Part shown: in pieces, positions 1-7,646 of the stretch
Position numbering within the stretch: the first letter of the stretch is position 1
Layout: the number at the start of each line of letters is the position of its first letter
Assembly (NCBI GenBank): GCA_002309275.1
Contig: DBXL01000211.1
Coordinates: 546 to 19,158 of the forward strand
From: Ruminococcaceae bacterium UBA1213
GTDB lineage: Bacteria > Bacillota > Clostridia > Oscillospirales > Acutalibacteraceae
DNA length: 18,613 bases
Direction: 5' to 3'
Made by a program: the position numbers and the translations under genes
The notes under the pieces: generated by a model
Databases searched by the model: none
What the model was told of the DNA's origin: nothing
What the model saw: only the letters and a program-made list of their open reading frames with translations

Positions 1-2222
1 AGACTATCGGAAAAGACGCTTTCACAAATACTGCTCTAACAAGCGTTACTATTCCGAAGTCAACAACGTCTATCGGGGAACACGCTTTCGGTTATACCTA
101 TGCAAACAGTGTCTATACTGCTGTAAGCGGATTCAAGATGACAGGCTATGCCTATACAGCGGCTGATACCTATGCCAATAAATATTCCATCACTTTCAAT
201 CCGCTCTATGAAAATATTACAAATAATTCCACTATCAGCAGGTCTGCCATTACTCTCGGCAAAAGTATAACAATCAATTTTGCCTCAACAGGCGGTAAAA
301 AGCCTTTGACCTATGCGGCAATGTATTCATTTAACGGTGGTTCGTCTGTTTCGATATGCTCATACAGCGAAAATACTTCTGCAACATTTACCCCGACAAA
401 AGCAGGCACTTACACCATTTACACCTATGCAAAGGACGACAGAGGACAGTTTGTAAGAAAAGATTTGACATTAACAGTTGAAACAACGGCTGTAAATAAT
501 ACCTCAACTATATGGGTAGGTGAAACACAGGGTGCAGCAGAAATGTATGCAGATGATACAGTAGGAATTTCCGCAAGTGCGACAGGCGGAAATGGAAGCT
601 ATAAATATTCCGTATTCTATCACCTCAAGGGCAGCAATAACTGGTACACAGCTATCGAAGATACAACAAAAACCAATATCTCTTTCAGAATGACAGATGA
701 TGACGGTGTGGCTCTTATTGGTGATTGTGAGATACTTGTTACAGCAACAGATACAGACGGCAAATATGAAAGCAAGACATTCGATATGACCGTTTATGAA
801 AGACTTTTCAACACTTCAACGATAAGTGCAGAAACCGTGAAAGTCGGTGAAACTATCACCATCAATGCAAGTGCAACAGGTGGTACGGGAAATTACAAGT
901 ATCACTTCTCATATACGAGCAGCAATTTGGACGACGGGTACGGACTTCCCGAAACATCGGAAGGCGTTTGCACATTTGTTCCCGATTGTGCAGGCAGTTA
1001 TCAGTTTACGGTTATCGTATATGACATGGACGGCAGCACAATTAAGGGAAGTGCAACAGAAATATTTGATGTGACCGTTGGAGCAGCTCAGCAGGAGCTT
1101 GTAAATACATCTTATATTTCCGATGAAAACGAAGAAATTACTCTCGGCGACAGAATTTATGTAACACCATCTGCTGAGGGCGGTGCAGGCGGTTATACCT
1201 ATGCAGTTCTCTACAAAAAATCAACTGATACAAGCTGGGTGACGAAACAGAATTTCTCTTCCAATACAGAAAATATATCTGTTCTCCCGTCAAAAGCCGC
1301 TGTATATAATATATGTGTGAAAGTAAAGGACGCTGACGGCACTATCGTTAAAAAGTTCTTTGACGTGACAGTTAAAGAGGCTCAGAAAGCTCTTGAAAAC
1401 AATTCCACTATCTCTGCAACGACTATTAACAAGGGCGAAAGCATTACTCTCACAGGCAAGGCAGCAGGCGGTACAGCACCTTATCAGTATCAGGTAGTTT
1501 ATAAGAAAAAGACCGATACAAAATGGACGACAAAACAGAATTTCGCATCAAATGCAACTGTAACAGTAACTCCTGCAAGTGCCGTTGAATATGATGTATG
1601 TATCAAAGTAAAAGACGCTAACGGTGATATAGTTAAAAAGTTCTTTGACGTTACTGTAAAAGCAGACGCTGCTCTTACAAATAATTCCACTATGTCTGCA
1701 ACGACTATCACAAAGGGCAATACTGTCAAATTGACAGGTAAAGCAACAGGCGGTACAGCTCCCTACACCTATTCATTCCTTTACAAGAAAAAGACCGATA
1801 CAAAGTGGACAACCAAACAGGGCTTTGCAGAAAACAATGTAGTTGACATCAAGCCTGCAAGTGCAGTTGACTATGATGTATGCATAAAAGTAAAGGACAG
1901 TAAAGGTACTGTTGTAAAGAAATTCTTTGACCTGACAGTAACACAGGCTTTTGCAAGCAATTCAACCATATCTGCAACAAGCATTACAAAGGGACAGACT
2001 GTAACCGTAAATTGTGCAGCCACAGGCGGAAAAGCGCCTTATACCTACGCTGTATTCTACAAGCAGAAAGCGCAGACTAACTGGACTACAAAGCAGAATT
2101 TTGCTGAAAACAATACGGTTTCTATCAAGCCTGCAACTGCAACAACTTATGATATATGCGTCAAAGTAAAAGACGCTGACGGAACAGTTGCAAAACAGTA
2201 TTTTGCAGTTGAAGTGAAGTAA
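1..2222 (+). CDS. BspA-type leucine-rich-repeat surface protein with seven C-terminal three-Y/Ig-like repeats (5' end outside window)
   Basis: The reading frame is open from base 3, so this is the last 739 residues of a larger protein; the ATG at 138 is internal. The first residues (TIGKDAFTNTALTSVTIPKS, then TSIGEHAFGY) are the end of a BspA/TpLRR (LRR_5) repeat region. From about base 222 follow seven repeats of about 90-105 residues, each opening with a form of NNSTIS, then T.TGG..PY.Y....YK....WTTKQNF, and closing with Y.ICVKVKDADG..VKKFFDVTV. These resemble the 'three Y' or bacterial Ig-like beta-sandwich domains common in Ruminococcus extracellular proteins. No sortase motif, membrane segment or dockerin follows the last repeat, so the C-terminus ends in an Ig-like domain. 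Secretion is assumed because any signal peptide lies upstream of the window. Likely role: cell-surface or secreted adhesion or binding; the ligand cannot be told from sequence. A strong terminator follows. Confidence 0.85.
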   Translation, partial: TIGKDAFTNTALTSVTIPKSTTSIGEHAFGYTYANSVYTAVSGFKMTGYAYTAADTYANKYSITFNPLYENITNNSTISRSAITLGKSITINFASTGGKKPLTYAAMYSFNGGSSVSICSYSENTSATFTPTKAGTYTIYTYAKDDRGQFVRKDLTLTVETTAVNNTSTIWVGETQGAAEMYADDTVGISASATGGNGSYKYSVFYHLKGSNNWYTAIEDTTKTNISFRMTDDDGVALIGDCEILVTATDTDGKYESKTFDMTVYERLFNTSTISAETVKVGETITINASATGGTGNYKYHFSYTSSNLDDGYGLPETSEGVCTFVPDCAGSYQFTVIVYDMDGSTIKGSATEIFDVTVGAAQQELVNTSYISDENEEITLGDRIYVTPSAEGGAGGYTYAVLYKKSTDTSWVTKQNFSSNTENISVLPSKAAVYNICVKVKDADGTIVKKFFDVTVKEAQKALENNSTISATTINKGESITLTGKAAGGTAPYQYQVVYKKKTDTKWTTKQNFASNATVTVTPASAVEYDVCIKVKDANGDIVKKFFDVTVKADAALTNNSTMSATTITKGNTVKLTGKATGGTAPYTYSFLYKKKTDTKWTTKQGFAENNVVDIKPASAVDYDVCIKVKDSKGTVVKKFFDLTVTQAFASNSTISATSITKGQTVTVNCAATGGKAPYTYAVFYKQKAQTNWTTKQNFAENNTVSIKPATATTYDICVKVKDADGTVAKQYFAVEVK
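222..2219 (+). repeat. seven tandem three-Y/Ig-like coding repeats (about 270-310 bp each)
   Basis: The repeats begin near bases 222, 492, 807, 1098, 1395, 1677 and 1953. The first three are divergent. Copies 4-7 are much more alike, and copies 5 and 6 share long near-identical DNA stretches (around AAGAAAAAGACCGATACAAA at 1504 and 1786), as expected after recent duplication or gene conversion. Confidence 0.8.
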
Positions 2223-2269
2223 ATTGCAGACTTTATCGAAAAGTTGACATTTAGAATGGTATTCTTTTA

Positions 2270-2302
2270 CCCTGTCGGTGCCGGTGCACCGGCAGGGTTT
2301 TT
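2270..2302 (+). terminator. Rho-independent terminator of the surface-protein gene
   Basis: An 11-bp stem (CCCTGTCGGTG with CACCGGCAGGG, one G-U pair) and a 6-base loop are followed by five T. It starts 48 bases after the stop codon. Confidence 0.9.
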
Positions 2303-2348
2303 CGATGTGCAGAGTTGTGTAATATCATAAAAAATCTATAAAAAATAC

Positions 2349-2377
2349 TTGACAAATGAAAAACTTTAGTGTATTAT
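2349..2377 (+). promoter_or_regulatory. sigma-A promoter of the 2384-4575 transcript
   Basis: TTGACA at 2349-2354 is separated by 17 bases from TATTAT at 2372-2377. The predicted start of transcription is near 2384, right at a hairpin. No other good promoter is visible before the 68-aa gene. Confidence 0.85.
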
Positions 2378-2383
2378 ATTAAT

Positions 2384-2505
2384 AGTTCAGGGACTGCTGA
2401 ACTGTTATAAGCTTGATTATTCCTTTTCTTTCCTTTTTCCTTTTTTCTTTTTATTCCTTTGAGCAAGTGCGTGGGGTTTTACAAGACCTTACGCATTTGC
2501 TTTTT
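2384..2505 (+). ncRNA. candidate small RNA or attenuator leader (hairpin, polypyrimidine tract, terminator)
   Basis: Immediately at the predicted transcription start is a 7-bp hairpin (AGTTCAG, loop GGACTG, CTGAACT, 2384-2403). It is followed by an almost pure C/T tract of about 40 bases (2420-2460) and a terminator-like hairpin with five T (2463-2505). This would give an RNA of about 120 nt. It contains no ATG-led frame. I do not recognise it as T-box, 6S RNA or a known riboswitch. It may be an independent small RNA or a leader controlling the downstream operon. A second weaker hairpin (ATACAG/CTGTAT, 2517-2537) lies between it and the next gene. All of this is from reading the bases; no fold was computed. 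Confidence 0.45.
2463..2505 (+). terminator. terminator or attenuator upstream of the 68-aa gene
   Basis: GCAAGTGCGT (2463-2472) pairs with ACGCATTTGC (2491-2500) with one G-U pair, followed by TTTTT. It lies between the promoter at 2349 and the first gene at 2589, so it would attenuate that operon or end a short RNA. Confidence 0.65.
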
Positions 2506-2588
2506 ATCAGGGTGTAATACAGGCAGGATTTCTGTATCACATACATATTCACTCAAATAGAAACGAAAACTTTAAGGAGGCATTTTTT

Positions 2589-2795
2589 ATGAGCAAGTCA
2601 ACAAGTATTATTCTGACATTGGCAGGTCTTTTTATCGGAATTGCAGTGGGATTTATGGTATCGCCTGTTAAAAAGGGGATTCGCATAGGCAGACTGCGTA
2701 TTGACTGCAACGTGGGCTGCAACAACGGTGCAGGGAATACTAATACAAGATATGGCAGGAAAAAAATCGGAAGTGAGAGTAATAAAGATGAATGA
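2589..2795 (+). CDS. small single-pass membrane protein, unknown function
   Basis: A 68-residue protein preceded by a strong SD (AAGGAGG, 2574-2580; spacing 8). Residues about 6-27 (IILTLAGLFIGIAVGFMVSP) form one hydrophobic segment, directly followed by KKGIRIGR, a polar tail with two Cys, and an Asn/Gly run (CNNGAGNTNTRYGRKK). The layout recalls small YtxH-like membrane proteins, whose helix is followed by a (A/S)P-x-(K/S)-x-G sequence, but I cannot assign a family with certainty. The positive charge after the helix suggests a cytoplasmic C-terminus. The last 8 bases overlap the start of the nitroreductase gene, so the two are probably translationally coupled. Confidence 0.7.
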   Translation: MSKSTSIILTLAGLFIGIAVGFMVSPVKKGIRIGRLRIDCNVGCNNGAGNTNTRYGRKKIGSESNKDE

Positions 2796-3312
2796 GATAA
2801 TAAAAGCGATGGTTGAAAGAAGAAGTACAAGAAGTTATCAAAATGAGATGTTGCCAAAAGAAGTGATTGATGATATAATAAAGGCGGGGCTGTATGCAGC
2901 GAGTGGAAGAAATTATCAGTCAGCTGTCATTATTGCGGTGACTGACAGAGCCATGCGTGACAGGCTGTCGGAGATGAACAGGAAAATAGGTGGCTGGTCA
3001 GAAGGCTTTGATCCGTTTTATAATGCACCGGTAGTGTTGGTGGTTCTTGCGGACAAGTCAAGACCTACCTATTTGTATGACGGCAGTTTGGTTATGGGAA
3101 ATCTCATGCTTGCGGCACACTCTATGGGAATAGGTAGCTGTTGGATACACAGGGCAAAGGAAGAGTTTGAAAGTGAAGAGGGCAGAGAAATTCTGAAGTC
3201 ACTGGGAATTGAGGGAGAATATGAAGGTATCGGACACTGTATTTTGGGATATGCCGGCAGTGATTGTATAAAGATACCGGAAAGGAAGTCGGACAGAGTT
3301 TATTACATTTAA
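2788..3312 (+). CDS. nitroreductase family protein (FMN-dependent oxidoreductase)
   Basis: A protein of 174 residues from the ATG at 2788, which overlaps the previous gene by 8 bases; an upstream TTG at 2701 would add 29 non-conserved residues and is rejected. Residues 10-17 (ERRSTRSY) are the FMN-phosphate-binding start of the nitroreductase fold, ASGRNYQ (near 39-45) is the second flavin-contacting loop, and the C-terminal part has the G.GSCW and IGHCILGY strands of this family. Members are homodimeric NAD(P)H:FMN oxidoreductases that reduce nitro compounds, quinones or enones; the substrate here is not evident. Upstream sequence GGAAGTGAGAG is a modest SD, in keeping with coupling to the preceding gene. 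It sits in an operon with two surface or membrane proteins. Confidence 0.9.
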   Translation: MNEIIKAMVERRSTRSYQNEMLPKEVIDDIIKAGLYAASGRNYQSAVIIAVTDRAMRDRLSEMNRKIGGWSEGFDPFYNAPVVLVVLADKSRPTYLYDGSLVMGNLMLAAHSMGIGSCWIHRAKEEFESEEGREILKSLGIEGEYEGIGHCILGYAGSDCIKIPERKSDRVYYI

Positions 3313-3327
3313 GGGAAAGGTGATGGA

Positions 3328-4575
3328 ATGGGAAAAAGGGCAATAGCAGTATTGTTTACAGCGGTTATATTGCTGTTGGGAGTTCAGGTGACTGTTTTTG
3401 CAGACAGTGAGTTTGAATATGAAGTATCGGAAAATGGAGAAGTCTGTGTCAGGAGCTACAAAGGGGATTCCGAAAAGGCAGAAATTCCCGAAAAGACAGG
3501 CGACGGCTTGGTGACGGTCATTTTATCCGGAAGCTTCAAAGGAAAGGAAAATTTAAAAAGTATTGTTATACCGGAAAGCATGGAGAGAATAGAAGAAAAT
3601 GCTTTTGAGGGCTGTATTAATCTGAAAGAGGTATATTTCAAAGGCTCTGTTGAGAAATGGGAGGGCGTTGTCAGGGAAAGCGGTGGAAATGAAAGTTTTC
3701 TGCAGGCAGACGTGCATTTTGAAGATACAGACGAGGAAATGAAAGAAACGGAGCTTTTTGAGTACATTATCAACGGTGATAAAAAGATAGTGATACATAA
3801 AGGCAGAAGTGTCTATCCGGAGAATACAAAAATCATTTTTCCATGTAAAATAGATGATAAAGAGGTTGTTGCGATAGCAGACAGTGCATTTGAAGGCTGT
3901 GAAAATCTGTGTGAGATAGGTTTTGAAAACGGCATAAAAACAATAGGTCGTGATGCCTTCAAGAACTGTGGGGAACTGAAGAAAATAAGTCTGCCTGACA
4001 GCATAGAGAAGATAGGCAGAGATGCTTTTCAGAATACGGCATTTTACTATAACAGTGCAGATGGAAGTATTTATATTAACAGGTGGTACTGTGGCTGTAA
4101 AGGCGATATGTCAAAGGAAATTGATGTGCTGATACAGAGAGGCACAAAAGGCATTGCGGACTATGCTTTTTATGGCAATCCTGATATTGTGAATGTATTT
4201 TTTACAAGGGGGATTAAATATATTGGTGACAGTGCCTTTGAGGAATGTAAGTCTTTGTCGGGCATATTCTTTGAAGGGACGAAAAATGAATGGAAAGAAA
4301 TCAAAATGGGTTTCGGGAGTGATGATATTCTTGCAAAGCATATCCGATATAATGCGACCATAGATACTTATTGGACAGATATGTATAAAGATTTGAGTAT
4401 AAGCCTGTTAGTGATAATAGGGATATTGATTACAGGGCTGGTGTACTGTACAGCAAAGATAATTGTATTGAACAGGATGGTGTCATATCTTGATGAAGAG
4501 CTGAGTAAAAAGCCGAAGCCTCGCCCGAAGAAAAAGCCCCCTGAAAACAGACAGCCTCCCAAAAAAAGAAATTGA
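3328..4575 (+). CDS. membrane-anchored leucine-rich-repeat (BspA/LRR_5) protein
   Basis: A protein of 415 residues. Residues 1-25 (KRAIAVLFTAVILLLGVQVTVFA) are a signal peptide with a likely cleavage at VFA. The exported part holds two clusters of LRR_5 repeats: FEGCINLKEVYFKGSVEKW in the first, and FEGCENLCEIGFENGIKTIG, FKNCGELKKISLPDSIEKIG and FEECKSLSGIFFEGTKNEW in the second. Residues about 356-380 (SLLVIIGILITGLVYCTAKI) form a membrane helix, followed by a Lys/Pro-rich tail (KKPKPRPKKKPP) that should be cytoplasmic. The LRR domain would thus face outward on a membrane stalk. The ATG has SD AAGG at 3317-3320 (spacing 7) and is 15 bases after the nitroreductase stop. Function is unknown; display or adhesion is plausible. 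Confidence 0.85.
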   Translation: MGKRAIAVLFTAVILLLGVQVTVFADSEFEYEVSENGEVCVRSYKGDSEKAEIPEKTGDGLVTVILSGSFKGKENLKSIVIPESMERIEENAFEGCINLKEVYFKGSVEKWEGVVRESGGNESFLQADVHFEDTDEEMKETELFEYIINGDKKIVIHKGRSVYPENTKIIFPCKIDDKEVVAIADSAFEGCENLCEIGFENGIKTIGRDAFKNCGELKKISLPDSIEKIGRDAFQNTAFYYNSADGSIYINRWYCGCKGDMSKEIDVLIQRGTKGIADYAFYGNPDIVNVFFTRGIKYIGDSAFEECKSLSGIFFEGTKNEWKEIKMGFGSDDILAKHIRYNATIDTYWTDMYKDLSISLLVIIGILITGLVYCTAKIIVLNRMVSYLDEELSKKPKPRPKKKPPENRQPPKKRN

Positions 4576-4583
4576 GAATGAAA

Positions 4584-4615
4584 AATCAGGACATAAGAAA
4601 TGTTCTGATTTTTTT
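4584..4615 (+). terminator. Rho-independent terminator after the LRR gene
   Basis: An 11-bp stem (AATCAGGACAT with ATGTTCTGATT, one G-U pair), loop AAGAA, then a run of seven T (4609-4615). Confidence 0.92.
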
Positions 4616-4626
4616 GCTTGTTTGAC

Positions 4627-4655
4627 TTGATTTTTTTGTAAAACAGGGCTAAAAT
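4627..4655 (+). promoter_or_regulatory. promoter of the RpiR-type regulator operon
   Basis: TTGATT (4627-4632), a 17-base spacer, then TAAAAT (4650-4655). It lies just downstream of the terminator and 32 bases upstream of the gene start, which has SD AAGGAG at 4672-4677. Confidence 0.65.
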
Positions 4656-4687
4656 AGATGTACATAAAGTGAAGGAGTTCTTTTGTT

Positions 4688-5557
4688 ATGACAAAAAATC
4701 TGTTGTCGAAAATAAATGAAAAAATGCGTGGTTTTTCAAAGGGACAGAAGTTAATTGCCAATTTCATCACAGAGCATTATGACAAGGCAGCATTCATGAC
4801 TGCTTCCAAGCTGGGAATCACTGTAGGGGTGAGTGAATCAACGGTTGTCAGATTTGCGGCAGAGCTTGGCTATGACGGTTATCCGCAAATGCAGAAAGCC
4901 ATGCAGGAAATGATAAGGGACAAATTGACATCTGTACAGCGTATAGAAGTCACTAAAAGCAGAATCAATCATGATGATATTCTTGAAACGGTTCTGAATC
5001 AGGACATAGAGAAGATAAGAAAAACGCTTGAGGAAACTTCAAAAGAAGATTTTAAAAATGCAGTGAATGCCATATCGAAGGCAAAGACAATATATATATT
5101 TGCCGTAAGGAGTTCGGCAGCACTTGCGTCATTTCTGGGATATTATTATTCTCTGATATTCGAGAATGTAAAGGTGATAAGTAACTATGGTGAAACGGAG
5201 ATACATGAAAAGCTTTTCAGAATGTCAAGTGAAGATGTGATAATAGGGATAAGCTTTCCGAGATACTCGAATGCTGCAATAAAAGCCATGACCTTTGCCC
5301 ATCACAGAGGGGCAAAGGTAATTGCACTGACGGACAGCATGGCAAGTCCTCTTGTATCGGTATCGGACTATGTACTGATAGCAAAAAGTGACATGGCATC
5401 TGTGGTGGATTCTCTTGTAGCACCGCTGAGCGTAATAAATGCACTTGTTGTTGCCACAGTGCTGAATCCGGAGCTTAAAGCAAACGATACATTCAGTATG
5501 CTTGAAAACATCTGGAAAGAGTATGACGTGTACAGCAATAACAGGGAGGAACAGTGA
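4688..5557 (+). CDS. MurR/RpiR family transcriptional regulator (HTH + SIS)
   Basis: A protein of 289 residues, the usual family length. Residues 1-77 are the RpiR helix-turn-helix (SKGQKLIANFI, then MTASKLGITVGVSESTVVRF, then LGYDGYPQMQ). Residues about 125-260 are a SIS sugar-phosphate-binding domain (KTIYIFAVRSSAALASFLGYY, GISFPRYSNAAIKAM, GAKVIALTDSMASPL). Such proteins sense a phosphosugar or amino-sugar phosphate and control catabolic genes, but no sugar genes lie beside it. The next gene begins one base after its stop. Its effector cannot be told; some relatives in Clostridia control N-acetylmuramate or pentose use. Confidence 0.93.
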   Translation: MTKNLLSKINEKMRGFSKGQKLIANFITEHYDKAAFMTASKLGITVGVSESTVVRFAAELGYDGYPQMQKAMQEMIRDKLTSVQRIEVTKSRINHDDILETVLNQDIEKIRKTLEETSKEDFKNAVNAISKAKTIYIFAVRSSAALASFLGYYYSLIFENVKVISNYGETEIHEKLFRMSSEDVIIGISFPRYSNAAIKAMTFAHHRGAKVIALTDSMASPLVSVSDYVLIAKSDMASVVDSLVAPLSVINALVVATVLNPELKANDTFSMLENIWKEYDVYSNNREEQ

Positions 5558-5558
5558 A

Positions 5559-6782
5559 TTGTCAAGAAAAACGGCAGTAATAGGCGGAGGAGCGTCAGGC
5601 ATGATGGCAGGCATTTTCGGGGCATATGCCGGAGATGAAGTCACCATATTTGAAAGAAATCAAAAAATCGGCAGAAAAATATATATAACAGGCAAGGGCA
5701 GATGTAATATTACAAATAACTGCGATATAAAGACGGTGATTGAAAATACGCCCGTCAATGCAAGATTTCTTTACAGTGCACTGAACCGGTTTTCGCCGGC
5801 TGATACGGTGGAATTTTTTGAAAGTAATGGTCTTGCACTGAAAACCGAAAGGGGAAACAGAGTGTTTCCTGTATCCGACAGGGCAGGAGATGTTGTGGAT
5901 ACGCTTTTGAGAGTATCAAGGCAGGCAGGCTGTAGAATTGTCAATAAGCGGGTTTCGGACATCATTTTTGAAAACGGCACCGTAAAGGGCATAGAAGTTG
6001 AAAATAAGTTTCTTGCATTTGATAAGGTAATTATTGCGTGCGGAGGGAAATCGTATCCTTTGACAGGCTCAACGGGTGACGGCTATGCATTTGCCAAGAA
6101 AGCAGGTCATACAATCATTCCGTTAAAGCCGTCGCTTGTACCGTTGGAAACGGCTGAAAAAATACCAAATGAATGTGATAAACTGCTTTTGAAGAATGTT
6201 TCTTTGAATGTTGTTGATACGGTGACGAACAGGAAAATATATAGTGATTTCGGAGAATTGCAGTTAATGAAATATGGCGTATCGGGAGCAGTAATTCTGA
6301 GTGCAAGCTCTCACATGAGGGAAATGCAGTCGGGCAGATACAGACTTGATATAGACTTAAAGCCCGCACTTTCAGAAGAAAAGCTTGATGCAAGACTGCT
6401 CAGAGAGATTTCGGAAAGAAAATCAAATGACTATGAATATTTACTTCATGCATTTCTGCCGAAGCAGATGATAAATTTTTTCATGGAGAAGTCGGGTATT
6501 TCTGGAAATAAAAAATGCAGTGAGATAAGCAGGAATGACAGAAAAAATATGATAGCACTGTTAAAGAAGTTTTCACTCACTGTGAGGTCGTACAGACCGA
6601 TAGAAGAGGCAATTATCACATCAGGCGGAGTAGATGTCAAAGAGATAGAACCCAAAACAATGGAGTCAAAATTGATAAAAGGGTTGTATTTTGCAGGAGA
6701 AGTGATAGATGTGGACTGCTATACAGGGGGATTCAATCTGCAAACGGCATTCTGTACGGGAGTGCTTGCAGGAGAAAATTGA
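5559..6782 (+). CDS. HI0933/BaiN-type NAD(P)/FAD-dependent oxidoreductase
   Basis: The start chosen is TTG at 5559, with SD GGGAGGA (5544-5550, spacing 8) and one base after the regulator's stop; it gives 407 residues. An in-frame ATG at 5502 lies inside the regulator gene and adds no conserved sequence. Residues 5-14 (TAVIGGGASG) are the FAD-binding Rossmann loop; KGRCNITNNC, GGKSYPLTGSTGDGY and the C-terminal GLYFAGEVIDVDCYTGGFNL are signatures of the HI0933 flavoprotein family (TIGR00275). The physiological substrate of most members is unknown; BaiN, acting in bile-acid dehydroxylation, is one characterised relative, but the family is widespread and this assignment does not imply bile-acid metabolism. 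It is co-transcribed with the RpiR-type regulator. Confidence 0.92.
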   Translation: MSRKTAVIGGGASGMMAGIFGAYAGDEVTIFERNQKIGRKIYITGKGRCNITNNCDIKTVIENTPVNARFLYSALNRFSPADTVEFFESNGLALKTERGNRVFPVSDRAGDVVDTLLRVSRQAGCRIVNKRVSDIIFENGTVKGIEVENKFLAFDKVIIACGGKSYPLTGSTGDGYAFAKKAGHTIIPLKPSLVPLETAEKIPNECDKLLLKNVSLNVVDTVTNRKIYSDFGELQLMKYGVSGAVILSASSHMREMQSGRYRLDIDLKPALSEEKLDARLLREISERKSNDYEYLLHAFLPKQMINFFMEKSGISGNKKCSEISRNDRKNMIALLKKFSLTVRSYRPIEEAIITSGGVDVKEIEPKTMESKLIKGLYFAGEVIDVDCYTGGFNLQTAFCTGVLAGEN

Positions 6783-6799
6783 CGGAGAGGTGATAACTT

Positions 6800-7613
6800 T
6801 TGTTTGAAAGTGAAAAGAAAGAGTTTCTTGACAGCCTGAAAGATTTTGTGAAAGGCTTATCTGATAAAATTTCAGAAAATGATGAGTGGACTGTAAAGGG
6901 ATTTATAGATATATTTAAAAATATTTATACTGTTTCAGGCGATACAAAGGTTATATCAAAAATACTGGAATTGCAGCTGTTTCCGTATTTAAAGGATTTT
7001 GCCGTAAGTAGCCGTAAGTATTGGATACAGAATAGAATTGGCAAAATATCAGAATTGGTATCCTGATTTAACATTTGTTTGTGTGGGGAATGAGAATATA
7101 AAATTTGCGGTGGATTTGAAAACAACCTATTTTACAGCGAATGACCATAAGTTCTGCAACGGGTTTACGCTGGGTTCACACGGGGAATATTTTATTGACC
7201 GTACAAGCAGTAAAAATATACAATATCCTTATGGTGAATATGCAGGACATTTTTGTTTGGGAATCATTTATGACAGAAAACAGACGGAAAAAACGGAAGA
7301 AATGAAAATATATTCAGAAAGTGAATTGGGAGAGATACCGTCAGTTGTCGGAAATTTTGTATTTTTTGCGGAAGAGAAATGGAAAATTGCAAGTGATAAA
7401 AGCGGAAGCGGAAACACAGCCAATATAGGAAGCATACAATATGTTGAGGATATAATAAACGGCAACGGAGTTTTTGCGGTAGCAGGAGAAGATAAGTTTG
7501 ATGACTACTGGGCGAATTTTGGAAAGATACAAATAAAAAAGCCTGACGGCACTGATAAAAAATGTCTTGCTTTAAGGAGTATCTGGAATACAAAGGACTG
7601 CCCGAAAGTTTAA
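6800..7613 (+). pseudogene. EcoRV-like type II restriction endonuclease, frameshifted by a 10-bp tandem duplication
   Basis: Two overlapping frames together match EcoRV along its length. Frame one (TTG at 6800, SD GGAGAGG; ends 7066) holds SGDTKVISKILEL, compared with GSDTKVLSTIFEL in EcoRV. Frame two (from about 7020 to 7613) holds YPDLTF, AVDLKTTY, SSKNIQYPYGEYAGH, SGSGNTANIGSI and FDDYWANF, compared with YPDFTL, AIDIKTTY, NTKNIVYPFDQYIAH, AGSGNTTNIGSI and FLDYWRNY. The break is exactly at GCCGTAAGTA repeated twice (7001-7020). Deleting one copy joins the frames as KDFAVSIGYRIELAKYQN, aligning with NKIAEKHGYIVEEPKQQN of EcoRV without a gap. The restored protein is 267 residues (EcoRV about 245). 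It has D86, D102 and K104 in place of EcoRV D74/D90/K92, and S200-G-N-T203 in place of the DNA-reading loop S183-T186. EcoRV residues are recalled from memory. As written, no full nuclease can be made. A sequencing error is a possible alternative. Confidence 0.93.
7001..7020 (+). repeat. 10-bp tandem duplication causing the endonuclease frameshift
   Basis: GCCGTAAGTA occurs twice back to back (7001-7010 and 7011-7020). Ten bases shift the frame by one, which is exactly the shift between the two halves of the endonuclease gene. Confidence 0.97.
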
Positions 7614-7646
7614 ATAATTCAAAAAAGACTAAAAAGAAGTGATGAT

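Noticed and set aside
2384..2505. T-box, 6S RNA or a known riboswitch in the 2384-2505 leader
   Set aside because: No T-box sequence (AGGGUGGNACCGCG), no long 6S-like stem with a central bubble, and no riboswitch core that I recognise.
2701..2787. Upstream TTG start for the nitroreductase adding 29 residues
   Set aside because: The added sequence overlaps the coding region of the small membrane gene and is not nitroreductase-like; ATG 2788 gives the normal N-terminus.
6800..7066. An 88-aa protein and a separate 191-aa protein (7038-7613) as two genes
   Set aside because: Both match consecutive parts of EcoRV and are joined exactly by removing one 10-bp copy, so they are halves of one broken gene.
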